From Azolla caroliniana (lineage: Eukaryota > Polypodiophyta): DNA of 64,000 bases. The stretch's first letter is position 1; each line of letters starts with the position of its first letter. The stretch lies in assembly GCA_043228905.1 (NCBI GenBank), contig JBHGNT010000011.1, forward strand, positions 2,232,001 through 2,296,000, written 5' to 3'. Below are positions 19,330-30,888 of this stretch, in pieces. A program made the translations under genes and the position numbers. Below the pieces are notes generated by a model. That model was not told where the DNA came from. It was given only the letters and a program-made list of their open reading frames with translations, and ran no database searches.

Positions 19330-19795
19330 GATGAAAAGTGAGAACAGAGAGAACAGAACACTAAAATTACCAATATGATGAGAATAAAATATTCCTAACA
19401 TTGTAAACACAAGCAGACACCAAATAGCTAATATCATCCTAATCCATAATACTCACTTTCTTTTCCTTCATCCTCCTAAGCCTCTTCTTAATCTCACTTC
19501 TTAATTCAATCCAGCTTCTTCTTTTTTCCCTTCTGTTTTAGAATTCCCTCTTATCTATAGGTCTTTGATTGCACTCTTAATAGACTATTCTTGTTTTTTA
19601 ATTGATATGCTTCTTAATAGACTATTCTTGTTTTTTAATTGATATGCTTGGGTCAATGTGAGTCGTCCAAGATTTTTATAATATATTCTAAATATAGGCC
19701 TAGTTATCCTCTTTTCACATCGACCTACTTTTTCCATCACCATTTCTTCGTTGTAGCTCCCTTTTCAAGATTCAAGATATTGTTAGAAAGCTCTT
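19330..19795 (+). repeat. Dispersed repeat family B, copy 1
   Basis: Aligns by eye over about 450 bp with 46768-47610 when the solo LTR inside that copy is removed. Shared landmarks include AACACTAAAATT, ACACCAAATA, CCATAATA.TCACT, a pyrimidine-rich block, TCTAAATATAGGCCTAGTTATCC, CATCGACCTACTTTTTC and TCACCATTTCTTC. This copy has an internal ~47-bp tandem duplication (TTCTTAATAGACTATTCTTG twice, 19572 and 19611). It may be an LTR or MITE; no terminal structure could be assigned. Confidence 0.75.
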
Positions 19796-20039
19796 GTTGT
19801 CAGCTTTTTAGTGAATCTTTTCTTTCTAAATTTAGATATTGAATGAAAAAGGTAGAATGTGTTTTTTTCTGTATCTGAATCTCCTTATCCACTACTTGCG
19901 TTTTTCCTACTTTTTAACTTTTTTGAAAAAACGCCTTCCTTGATTGTTGTGGTACTTGCATCCTTCATATTGAGCTTTATTCTTAAGTACCTGTGTCCAA
20001 TGTATTTGTAACAATCTTTTATTTGGAACAAAAAGTGAT

Positions 20040-20545
20040 TTCACATTAACAGTATCATAACATTATTTGGTTCTTAATTTATAATTTAATTAGATAAATG
20101 TGGATTTTAAAATTGTGCTATGTAAAAATCCCAATAAGCTAAGTAATAAAATCTGAGTTTCCCATTTGAAAAAAAATATCTGGTCAAAATATTTAGTCAT
20201 TTAGCTACGTAAATATTTGGCCAAAATATTTCATCATTTAGCTATGTAAATATCTGGTCAAAATATTTCATCAACTAGCTATGTAAATATCTGGTCAATT
20301 TTAAACATCTCTAACTGTAGCAAGTTATCAGTATCATAAGTAGGTTTTTTAGTTCTTGATTTATAATTTATTTGATAAATGTGGATTAGAAACATACGGT
20401 GTGATATGTAAAAATCACAATGAAGCTAAGTAATAAAACTTGAGTTGTTTACCATTTGACAAAAAATTCTTGTGAATCAGCTACGTAAATATTTAGTCAA
20501 TTTCAAACATCTCTAACCGTAGCAAGTTATCAGTTCAAGTCCAAC
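20040..20545. repeat. Nested duplication: ~280-bp segment twice, with a 46-bp tandem repeat inside
   Basis: The block from GGTTCTTAATTTATAATTTA (20068) to AACATCTCTAACTGTAGCAA (about 20324) recurs, shortened, at 20352-20540. The first copy is longer because it contains three or more tandem copies of a ~46-bp unit (AAATATCTGGTCAAAATATT ... TAGCTATGT) at 20175-20310. It lies between the convergent pta and MEX1 genes. Confidence 0.85.
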
Positions 20546-21313
20546 CATCTTTGCTATACAAATTGGCACATTAGAAATCGAGTAGTTCCTTTGCCTGGTC
20601 CCCTGAGTAACATCCATTGAACAAAGCTGCCTGACCCCTAATCAGTTCATTGAATTTAGTTGAAAACCCATTTCATTAAACTTTTTCATCTGGACATTGC
20701 CATGAAATATTGAGACAGACGTAGAAGCATAATAGAATATAAGTACAACTATCTAACGAGCGAATGGATTTTGTTTGCTATTTTAATTTCTAACATAATC
20801 TAATTATGATTTTGTTTGCTATTTTAATTTCTAATATAATCTTATTATGAGGAAAAATATTAGTAACTGTTCATCTGGTGGGTTTTGTTTCTCTTCATCA
20901 AGACACTCAAAAAGTGACATTTCCAGTGGAACTCCTGGAAATTTCACATATACAAATTTTTCATCGATGCCTTTGTTCCATCCATGGCTTTCTCTTTGAT
21001 CAAGGGTGGCTGAGCAGTTCAGAGTGTAGCACTGGAATTCTGAGTTATGACCCATTCAAATTAGCATGGCGAATATACCAAAAACATGAATACATGTCAT
21101 TTCAAAAATATCCTTGCAATACATGTATCATTAACATTTTGATATATATGTGCACATCAAACTGAATAGTATCCATGAATTATTCCAGAAACCAACATCT
21201 TAGGTATAGACACGACTGGAGTTTATAGTGACCGGTAACTGTCATCAGTGAATCCCAATATGACAACACAAGGGACTTACATATTCACGATAGAGAAAAG
21301 AGAGGAACTCAGG
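20546..21313. other. Intergenic DNA downstream of MEX1
   Basis: Non-coding by inspection. Contains a ~48-bp tandem duplication (ATTTTGTTTGCTATTTTAAT) at 20767 and 20811. Likely includes the MEX1 3' untranslated region, which would be transcribed leftward from 21313. Confidence 0.5.
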
Positions 21314-24300
21314 TCATGCTGATTTCTTGGTCACAGCATCACTTCCACCGAAGTAGATCTGAATAAGAGGACTGAAAGGTGAAGATAGTGAATATGCCTT
21401 TGAATCCTTAGTTAGTATAGTTCCTGAAGACCAGAATAAAGAACATGTCAGTTTCTGTATCATTACAAAATCAGCAAGCAAATTTTATGGCTGCCTTTTT
21501 ACTTAAACATTACCTAGCCATAATGCAAGTATTGCACTTGTTCCCCAGAATACAATGTCAGTTATGCATTTGTTCCTGCACCATAATATATATACTTACG
21601 TCAGTATACCTATACCTAGGTGTACATGTACATAGTAATTAGAATCCCAATCTTTGAAGAAAGGTTCATGTATATGTACATGTACGTGTATGTGTACATG
21701 TGTATGTATACAGTATATGTATGCAAGGAAAGAGAGAGAACATGCTTACATGTACATAGTAATTAGAATTCCCCATCCTTGAAGAATGGTCCCCCACGAT
21801 GCCCCTGTAAACCTGAAATTTTGAACACAAACACATAAGAAATATGATCAAATTATGATGAAAACCCACATTTCCAAGATAATTCTAATTTGTATACTTG
21901 CTATCCTCACAGTCTGTAGCCTTTTCTCATTGTGACCACTGACGCTCATTTTCGATTGCGGAGAAGTAATGGAGACCAAATTTGGGGGATCACAGTCGGT
22001 ATATTGGCATCTAATACTGAGTTCTAACGCTTTGGTAGATAATATTACAAAACACAAATTAGTGCACTTTTTATAGTCTACACCTTGAAGTATGTTCAGG
22101 TCTTCAGAGCAGGCCATGGATCAATAAGCTTTACCGAGAACAGAACTATTTCATTAACTACCAGCACTTACTCATTAAACAAGAGTCTCGGCTCTGTTTT
22201 CTGGGTCGTAAATATTAGTTTTCTATGGCATGCAATTGTGAACTTGACCTCAAACTAAGGTTTATGTTAGTCTAAGCAGAAACTAGGGATTTCTGAAAAT
22301 GCATCAGAAATTTCATCCAACATGTCTGAGTATTTATTTGCAGAGATTAATGCATCTGATATTAGGATTTAAACTGGAAACCGTTACCAAAGATGCTTCA
22401 GAGATATTTTTGGGCAATCAAAGACTTCTATTTTCAAATTATGGGCCTCATACTCAATACTAACCTAAAACCCTATCTTTGTTGTTGACAGTTAAAACAG
22501 ATCAAACATTAAATTTTTAACTTGCAAAATTTTCCAAAGAATGATCTTTCATCAATAACAAGGACAATATGATCCCAACCTTGCTGCAACACAAAAGTCT
22601 ACTTATTCTTCATCTCTGGAGAAGTTATGTGCATCAACCAAAACTCTGGTCTAGAGAGGTCTCCCAGAAATCACTGCAAGCTCAATTAAATGAAACTAGA
22701 AGTGCATGTCTCAAATACCCATTTGCCAAAAATCTCTACATCAACAATGACTCGATCTAGAGAGGTCTCCCAGAAATCACTGCAAGCTCAATTAAATGAA
22801 ACTAGAGGTGCATGTCTCAAAGACCCATTTGCCAAAATTCTCTACATCAACCATGACTCTGGTCTACAGAGGTCTCCCAGAAATCACTGCAAGCTCAATT
22901 AAATGAAACTAGAAGTGCGTGTCTCAAAGACCCATTTGCCAAAATTCTCTACATCAGCCATGACTCTGGTCGAGAGAGGTCTCCCAGAAATCACTGCAAG
23001 CTCAATTAAATGAAACTAGATGTGCATGTCATTTGCCAAAATTCTCTACATCAATCATGACTCTGGTCTACAGAGGTCTCCCAGAAATCACTGCAAGCTC
23101 AATTAAATGAAACTAGAAGTGCGTGTCTCAAAGACCCATTTGCCAAAATTCTCTACATCAACCATGACTCTGGTCGAGAGAGGTCTCCCAGAAATCACTG
23201 CAAGCTCAATTAAATGAAACTAGATGTGCGTGTCTCAAAGACCCATTTGCCAAAATTCTCTACATCAACCATGACTCTGGTCTAGAGAGGTCTCCCAGAA
23301 ATCACTGCAAGCTCAATTAAATGAAACAAGATGTGCATGTCTCAGAGACCCATTTGCCAAAATTCTCTACATCAACCATGACTCTGGTCTAGAGAGGTCT
23401 CCCAGAAATCACTGCAAGCTCAATTAAATGAAACTAGAAGTGCATGTCGCAAAGACCCATTTGACCAAATTCTCTACATCAACCATGACTCTGGTCTAGA
23501 GAGGTTTCCCAGAAATCACTGCAAGCTCAATTAAATGAAACTAGAAGTGCATATCTCAAAGACCCATTTCCCAAAATTCTCTACATCAACCATGACTCTG
23601 GTCTAGAGAGGTCTCCCAGAAATTACTGCAAGCTCAATTAAATGAAACTAGATGTGTATGCTTCAAAGACCCATAAGCCAAAATTCTCTACATCAACCAT
23701 GACTCTGGTCTACAGAGGTCTCCCAGAAATCACTGCAAGCTCAATTAAATGAAACTAGAAGTACATGCCTCAAAGACCCATTTACCAAAATTCTCTACAT
23801 CAACCATGATTCTGGTCTAGAGAGGTCTCCCAGAAATCACAGCAAGCTCAATTAAATGAAACTAGAAGTGCATGTCTCAAAGACCCATTTGCCAAAATTC
23901 TCAAAGCTGGGGAGAAAACCATGGAACTCCCAATAACAAAATATGATAAGACTAAAGAGTTTTAAATGGTCCTGAAAGGTATTAAATCGCAGGGATAATG
24001 ACATAACAGCATGTCAATGCTCAGAATCCAACAACTAGTTCCCTTCAATCCATAATATATTGTATGCTAATCTTACGATATATTTGCATAGTGCTTGAGT
24101 AATCGATGCAATGTGATAATCCACAATATGTTGCAATTAACATAAAGGTGGCAGCAGAATATGTTAGCAACCTCACCTTGCTTTAGTAATTAAATCATTT
24201 GCCAGAATGTACAAAAGAGATTCTCACCACATGCTGTCCCGTGTGAAAAGTGCGCGAGGAAGTAGAAGACCATTGCCAATCATGGCTAGCAATACTGTGA

Positions 24301-27300
24301 AGACTGATAGACCTCGGATATTCTCAGGATTTAAATAATTTGTCCACTGTTGATAACATGACTCTATTAGCAAAAATATTAATGAAGGAGAACATATGGC
24401 AAAGTATATGCAAACCCTCTATATAAGGTGAGTTCAAGATCTATTAAAGCATCCCCTTTTCATGAAAAAATGCACTGTTCGATGATTCAATCAGTGGTTT
24501 CCCTCTTTGAATAGTAACCTTCTATGTGCGCAAATAGTGTGTACAAAAAGCAGCCTAGAAACCCCTTCTATTGAAATTGCTTGCTATGATGACATATTTA
24601 TGAATGACTCCCTGAGGGTGTATCAAGGTGTTTGAAATACAAGAGTAAATTTACCATTTGTGCTACTGCCCCCCACATGAAAAGAAGTGTCGCTGTCCAA
24701 GCTGAAACAGCCTTAAGAAACTCACTAGCACTGGAAGGTAGCTTTCGTAGTCTTTGCTGAGCACACCGAATATAAAAATTCAGAGATGGATTATAATCCT
24801 CTGAACCTCCTCGAAGAGGTACTTTGCTGCCCACTTGCAATATATATGGTGAGAAAACACTGATTATTTATGTATCAATTATAAAACACTTAAAACTGCA
24901 CACCATCATGAAACAATCAAAAACCATGGCATCCATTACTTTCATAAAAAAGGAGACTTGTCTCAGAAAAGTAGGAATTTAAATGATTTAGCACCAATTG
25001 GATGAGCCTTGTTTTGACAAACCATATGGAGGCCTAAATGTTGTTCACCCATTTCTTAGATATATGAAGTTTAATTGTTTAATACTTAATAACCATCTCC
25101 TTTTATTACCAACAGTAGATATACGACCCAATTGAAAAAGACAAATGAGATGAAATCCCACCAGGACTATCATACTGCTCGAAATAACCAGTGCCATAGT
25201 TCCTGGTAATATGCTTGGAGGCAATACTGCACTAAAAGTAGACCACATCACCTGCAAGTAGCGTTTTAAATAAGCTTTAACAAGTCTAGAAACTCCACAT
25301 TTATCCATTCTTCTTCTTCTTTGTGTCTTTTCTTCACTGAATACATGGTATATTTTACTTAAGGGTTCTTCTGCTGCTGCTTAAAGATGCACACCTACTT
25401 GTGGCAATACAGATACGCTGCCAATGGTAATCACGTCTTCCCAAATCCCCCATATTTGGGAGCTTAGAAGGTTCTTGTAATTCAAAAGATTTAGCACAAG
25501 TCCAAGCCCGACCACAGTAGTGGTTGCTGTAAAAGACGCAGAAGGCATGGCACCAGCCATAGCTAATTGAAGGAGAACCACCCAAGTTGAAATCACTCCC
25601 ACAGCTTGCACAACCATGGCTCCGGTTTCTCTTTTTTTGGCAAAATAGGAGAGCAAACAAAGGTTTCCAAGTAGGCTAGTTAATTGACCCTGCAAGATTA
25701 ACATGTGTTTTTAATTCTGGAAAAGGAAAAAGTAAAAGGAAAGAGAGAAAGAAAAAGTAAATACTATCAATTACATATGAAGCGAGCGATAGAGGAAGAA
25801 AATTTACCATCCATTGTACAGCAAAGAGAGCAATCTTGTTTCCATTGATGAGATTCTGTGAATTAAGAATAATTTGCGGTAATTGAAGCATCAAGAAAGC
25901 CAAAGTAGCTGATCCAGACAACTGAGAAGTGATAGCATCCCATTGATTGAGATCAATATTGGGGGAAATTCCAACAGTTTCATCTTGCACCTAAAAACTC
26001 AAAGAAAAATTTGCAAGTTATAGAAGGTTCCTGAAATCTATGCCTAATTAGGCATGACCACATCCATATCTATATACCACAAAACGGAAAACAAAAACAT
26101 CTCAAAGGGAATAATATGTATTTTATATGAGGTTTCCTGAACAATGGAATGTAATAATTGAATTCACGTCTACCATAAGCAGAAAGCGATTGAACAAAAC
26201 TAAAAAGGCAAAAACACATTTTACATCAGGTTTTGTTTTGTCCATCTTAAATCTAATTAAATTCGTCTCTAACATAAGAGAAATGGAAAACAAAGTTCCG
26301 AGGAGAAATAACGTTCTGTATGAGGCGTTGTTTAATCTATTCGAAACCTACTTGGATTCAAATTTTAACATATGCAGAAAAAAGACAAACATAGCTCATA
26401 GGAAAGAGAGAGAAAAACACTTTACGAAAGGTTACTAAACCCTAAGTGTGGCACCCATCTCTGCCATGAGCAGAAAAGGGATTAAAAATGGATTCGAGGA
26501 AAGACTCATTTTAAATGAAGTTCCTACCAACTCTAATTGCATTCATTTTAGTAGAAACAGAAACAAAATTCAAAGGTAGAAACATATTTCACATGAGGTT
26601 TTGTTTGATCGATCCATAAAGATTGCATTCATCTCTTACAGAAACTGGAAATGGAGATGTATAGATAACATCATTGTATACATGGTTTTGTTTGATACAT
26701 CCAAAACTCTGAAAGTTGCATTTATAGCTAACACAAGCAGAATCCGGACCGCCAAAGCTGAAAGAAGAAAGGCCCCCTTATGTAAGGTTTTGTTTGATCC
26801 ATCCAAAACCCCCAATGTTGCAAAAAAAAGCACTGGAAGGAACCCAATTTAAATAAGGATTTGCTTTATTCTTACAAAACCCCTGATGATTGCACTCATC
26901 TCTAACATATCCCCAAAATGCAAAGAAAAATCCCATTATATTGATAACCTTCTTTTGATCCATCCAAACTCTAGCAGCGTAAAAGAAGGTACATATACAT
27001 CATGGGATGGTTCTGAAACCGTAAACATTTCTGCATTCAAGGCTATCAATAATCATATGCAGGAAATGAACAAAAACAAACCATTTCATATTTCATCAAT
27101 GCAAACATAAGAAACAGAAAGGAATGAAGCCTATACCTCATGAGATGGATCAGGTTCCGATTGAGAGATTCTGTCTTGAGAGTTTGCATGAGGAGGAGGA
27201 AGAAGATGAGGATTGGTCTGAGAGGAAATGAACAATGAAATGGAGATGGGTTTTAGCTGATGAGCCCGGACATGGTTACCCCTGCTACTACCAGCTCTTC

Positions 27301-27382
27301 TTCTGATCAGAGGATAACAGGGGCGATGAAGAGGCAATGTGGTGAGGAAAGAAGATGGGAGGACAGTCAAGGAAGAGGCCAT
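21314..27382 (-). CDS. MEX1: Plastid maltose exporter, MEX1 family, 9 exons
   Basis: MEX1 exports maltose from the chloroplast to the cytosol during starch breakdown at night and acts in the inner envelope. Exons (minus strand, 5' to 3'): 27137-27382, 25808-25990, 25399-25689, 25110-25251, 24655-24833, 24228-24346, 21750-21812, 21514-21575, 21314-21423, giving 464 aa with consistent phases. I chose the MASSLTVL start, a typical transit-peptide start rich in Ser/Arg; a further in-frame ATG at 27430 comes from the telomere-like repeat. Family landmarks: LQLPQIILNSQNLINGNK, GNLCLLSYFAKKRE, IWEDVITIGSVSVLPQVMWS, PPSILPGT, AWTATLLFMWGAVAQMWTN, NPENIRGLSVFT and MIGNGLLLPRALFTRD. Several hydrophobic helices span residues ~105-440. 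An insert (…GGSEDYNPSLNFYIRCAQQR…) lengthens the middle loop relative to the flowering-plant protein as I remember it. The acceptor of exon 5 (AAG) is the least certain. Confidence 0.93.
21622..21672 (-). pseudogene. Partial duplicate of MEX1 exon 7 inside intron 7
   Basis: On the minus strand the segment reads ...CTTCAAAGATTGGGATTCTA and ends ATTACTATGTACATGTAC. It is a near copy of the 3' half of exon 7 (21750-21812) including the donor region, but the donor GTAAGC has become GTACAC. It sits between exons 7 and 8. It is a tandem duplication of an exon end with a weakened splice donor, and probably silent. Confidence 0.8.
22630..23901. repeat. ~107-bp tandem array, about 12 copies, in MEX1 intron 6
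   Basis: The core AGAGGTCTCCCAGAAATCAC recurs near 22654, 22761, 22868, 22975, 23072, 23180, 23286, 23393, 23500, 23606, 23714 and 23820, a period of 106-108 bp. One unit (22975-23072) is about 10 bp shorter. Each unit continues with AAGCTCAATTAAATGAAACT, CTCAAAGACCCATTTGCC and TCTCTACATCAACCATGACT. Copies are highly similar, which suggests recent expansion or homogenisation. It fills half of the 2.4-kb intron 21813-24227. Confidence 0.96.
26100..27000. repeat. Degenerate ~90-100-bp tandem repeat in MEX1 intron 1
   Basis: The motif AGGTTTTGTTTGATCCATCC with variants recurs near 26135, 26228, 26329, 26594, 26684, 26786, 26860 and 26946. It is often followed by a CATTCATCTCTAACATAAGC-like stretch. 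Spacing is mostly 75-105 bp. Divergence is high, so this is an old array. It lies within intron 25991-27136 and is a different sequence from the intron 6 array. Confidence 0.7.
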
Positions 27383-27391
27383 ATGGGCATG

Positions 27392-27425
27392 AAGCTCAGG
27401 GTTAGGGTTAGGGTTAGGGTTAATC
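27392..27425. repeat. Telomere-like TTAGGG tract at the MEX1 5' end
   Basis: Four consecutive GGGTTA units end in GGGTTAATC, just upstream of the chosen MEX1 start. Read in the direction of MEX1 it is a run of CCCTAA units, like the telo-box elements found in leaders and promoters of plant genes. The unit is the six-base TTAGGG type, not the seven-base TTTAGGG. Confidence 0.8.
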
Positions 27426-27986
27426 TTCATATTGGTAGATTATAACCATGCTTGGCACTCCACCATTGATCTACAAGATGCTTTCCATTCAAGCAAACAA
27501 AATTGGATCACATAATATTTGAGTTAATACATACCCCTCTGTTTTTCACATGTTTCCTTTGAGATGTGATTTACTCTCCGCGACTTTTCTCCAGTGAGGA
27601 AACACGATCCTTCTCTTCTGCGGTTTAAAACCTGACTTTTTTATTTGCCGGCGTTTTTCCGAGAGGTCCGATTCAGGGGTATTCTGCCGAAATTCAACAA
27701 AACCTTTAGGGGCATTTTGGGGAGATGCATTTTCATATCTCGGAAATCGGATGTCAAATAATGACCGATGGATCCAAAACTGGGATGTTTTGACATCAAT
27801 ATATTGCACGAGTGATTGTTTGGGTATGTATGTATATGTCCTTGGATTGTTGTTGCGGGAATGGCACTCCACGTTCGAGACTTTTTACAAACAAATTTTG
27901 TGGTCTCAAGAGTACACATTCTTACTTCAAAGAATGTATGTAGGGAGCGTGTGCCGAATTAACACCACACATGGAATGCAAAGTTG
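27426..27986. other. Upstream flank of MEX1
   Basis: Likely holds the MEX1 promoter (leftward). No gene is supported. The TTTAGGGGCATTTTGGGGAG stretch near 27702 and open frames on both strands look like chance or relic sequence. Confidence 0.45.
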
Positions 27987-28400
27987 AATGATTGAATGCA
28001 ATGCAAACTCATTATATCAAAGTCTGCTTTTGTGGTCCCCGAAATTGTTCCAATATGAAATGTACATAGTCCATTAGCCTCCTAACTTGTGCTCCAATGC
28101 CCAAGTAGAGTCTTTTGGTTGAACATGATTGAATGCAATGCAAGTCATTATATCAAATTCTGTTATTGTGGTTCCTAGATTTATTCCAAGGGGAAATATA
28201 TGCATAGTCGACGAGCCTCCCAACTGTGCCCCAATGCCCAAGTAGAGTCTTTTGGTTAAACATGATTGAATGCAATGCGACTCATTATATCAAAGTCTGG
28301 TATTGTGGTCCCCAAAGTTGTTCCAAGGGGAAATATATGCATAGTCGATGAGCCTCCTAACTTGTGCCCCAATGCCCAAGCAAGAGTCTTTTGGTGTTCT
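27987..28400. repeat. Three tandem copies of a ~137-bp repeat
   Basis: Copies start with GATTGAATGCAATGC near 27987, 28126 and 28263. Each carries TCATTATATCAAA, GTGGTCCC or GTGGTTCC, TTCCAAGGGGAAATATATGC, GAGCCTCC and CCCAATGCCCAAG.AGAGTC in order. Copies 2 and 3 are the most alike. No ORF is conserved between copies. Confidence 0.92.
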
Positions 28401-30449
28401 TGCCAAAAACTAATGCTTACTCGAGTCTTCTTCTCAAGAAACACCTCGAGGGGGATGTGCAAGAACTTATCACCATAACCCTTTTCTTGGCACAATGGCC
28501 GAGAGTGAGTGTCAATCACTTTCAGGCTACTAATGTATGAACTAACATCTAAGTGATCTTTGATCTTACTCCACAACCTAATCACATTCGCACGATTCAC
28601 CTACTCACCTATCACTTAACCACCAAATGACTTTACCATGTGTCCATCCATCAATAATAGAAGAGTGAAGAGACAAGGAATCGTCAACACAATCATTAGT
28701 CTGCTTAAATAATTATAAGCTTGGGCTAAATGTAATCATTAGGCTTAGAGCTTGAGAGTAAGAAAGTGATCAATGACATAGAAAAAAGTTTAAGATTTAG
28801 CACTAGCGGGAATAATAAGGAAGAACCCCTACAAAAGGTTTATAGTTTCATCTTCTTTGTTTTTCTTTATTCGTCATTATTACAATTATGCCCCTTTTGC
28901 ACCTGGAACTGTAGCACAAGATGTCATTTTCTCAATTGTCCAATTAAAATATTAGGTCATCATCTCAATTGTCCTACGTCTCTTAAGGAGGGGAGATGTC
29001 TAACGGATACTTGGCACCCCATCTCACATAATAATCTACAATGGTTTGGTTTGAGCTAAACCATACCATAAAACCCCAACTTAATGGGTTAACAATTTAG
29101 ACGATTCAATTCAATTCAATCCTAGTTTCAAAATTTGCAAATAGTTCATTTTTGTGTGGGGGTTCAAGGGTTTGGTTTGATCCCTTATTGGCTTAATGGT
29201 TTACAATTTAAGTGGCTTCAAATCGCAATCTAATGACTTAACAAATTGTAGTTTAAATGATTTCAAACCATAATGTGACAACTTGCAATTTAAATGGATT
29301 CAAACCCCAACTTAAACATCTTAATTGTTTGAAGTTTAAACAACTAACAACTTGTCGTTGATATAGCTTAATAATTAAGTAATAGGGGATTTTTAAAATA
29401 TTTATTAGATGTGAACTAACTTTATAAAGTTAAGAGCTACACCCTATTAACATAATTAAGTTATAACATTCTAGATCCAATATTTTCTTCTTTTCTTAGT
29501 TTATAAGTAGGAGACTTTTAGTCGAAAACCTCATTTTTAACAAATTGTGCAAAAGTTTACACAAAAAATTGGTTTGCACTGAACTGTAAAATTGTGGCTT
29601 GATGGTTTGTAAATCTCTTGAATGGTATGATTTGAGCTCAGGAAGCCAATTGTTAAGAGGAAGATCTTGCATAGTTTTAGAAATAAATGATAATACCTAT
29701 TTTACTTGGAAACTTAGTCCAAATTCATGTGGTCTAATATATTAATTAGAGGAAATTAGTAACAAAAATTGCAATTTACAAACAAGTTTGATTGGGTTAG
29801 ACCAAATTACAAACATTTTGAGATGAGACAAATTACATGATACCTAACTCATTAACTAAAATGTTGCCCTTACTATTGAACGTATAATCCCGAATTATAG
29901 TAGTGTTTATTTGTCATGGAAATAAGATCGTTGTATTGAGCGTTATCACAATAACGCACGTGCGTGTGCTACTCGAGTGGGACCATAGGGGTCTTGGACT
30001 AGAGAGGTTCCTCCGACTCGAATGGAGTGCAGAGTTAGAGTCGAAGGGAGTCCACACTCAAAGGGAGCCAAACTTGGAAGGGAGCCCAAAGTTGAGGGGA
30101 GGTTAGACTCGAAGAGTCTTTAGACACGAACGGAGCGACGACTCAAATGATGATTAACACGTGATTAAGGGAATGTACACCAGATTAAGACAAAAATGTT
30201 GTTGGCAAAATATAAAAGTGATCTCTTTACAAATAAGGGTTTGCAACGATTAAAGATAGGTTACCATGATTTTGGTGGTTTTTACAAAATGATCATACGA
30301 TTTGAGCATAAAACAAAAACGAAACAAACAGAAGGGAGGCTATTGAGTTTTTAGTGAAGGTGAATCAAGTGAGCCATCGGAACCATGACTATTATCGTTG
30401 GCTACAATGCCCGGATGTTGATGAAGTGTTCTCGTGTCACTTCATCCTC
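28401..30449. other. AT-rich intergenic DNA
   Basis: No gene is supported. Around 29040-29100, CTACAATGGTTTGGTTTGAG followed by AAACCATACC recalls the end of the hAT-type MITE at 30458 and could be a decayed relative. Around 29990-30115 there is an irregular array of ~18-22 bp units with CGAAGGGAG/GGGAGCC motifs. Confidence 0.5.
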
Positions 30450-30457
30450 CCTTCAAC

Positions 30458-30888
30458 TAACAATTTGCAATGGTTCGGTTCGGTTTGAGAGGGTCCAAAC
30501 CATTTAAAATTTCTGAAATCTGAACCGAACCACAAAACCGTTAAACCATTAAACGATAAAAACCGCAGTTTTGTGGTTCGGTTTCAATTTTCAAAATCGG
30601 TCAAATTTTAAATTTTATAATTTATAAAATTTCATTATTTTTAATTTTTATGATGTTCCTAAAATGTGAGAATAAGGTCTAAAAATGAAAAGATTGTTTA
30701 AAAACATTTTTAAATTTTTTTTTTTAGAATTTGAAATAAAATAAAATAACCGTTAAACCATTTAGACCACAGTTTCTGACTGTTGAAACCGAACCAAACC
30801 ATTTTTTTAAACCTAAACCTAAACCGAACCGTTGAAACCGTTAAGCCGCGGTTCGGTTCGGTTCAAACCGAACCATTACCAATTGTTA
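30458..30888. mobile_element. hAT-type MITE (431 bp) with 8-bp target duplication
   Basis: The left end reads TAACAATTTGCAATGGTTCG and the right end, reverse-complemented, reads TAACAATTGGTAATGGTTCG: terminal inverted repeats of about 20-28 bp with two or three differences. The element is flanked by CCTTCAAC on both sides (30450-30457 and 30889-30896), an 8-bp target duplication as made by hAT transposases. The subterminal parts are rich in GGTTCGGTT/AACCGAACC motifs, common in plant hAT ends. The middle is AT-rich with no ORF, so it is non-autonomous. Confidence 0.88.

Noticed and set aside
22569-22902. Short plus-strand frames with repeated SREVSQKSLQAQLNE
   Set aside because: They simply translate the 107-bp intronic array; frames break in other units.
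22630-23901. CRISPR-like array
   Set aside because: Units are contiguous 107-bp copies without unique spacers, in a eukaryotic intron.
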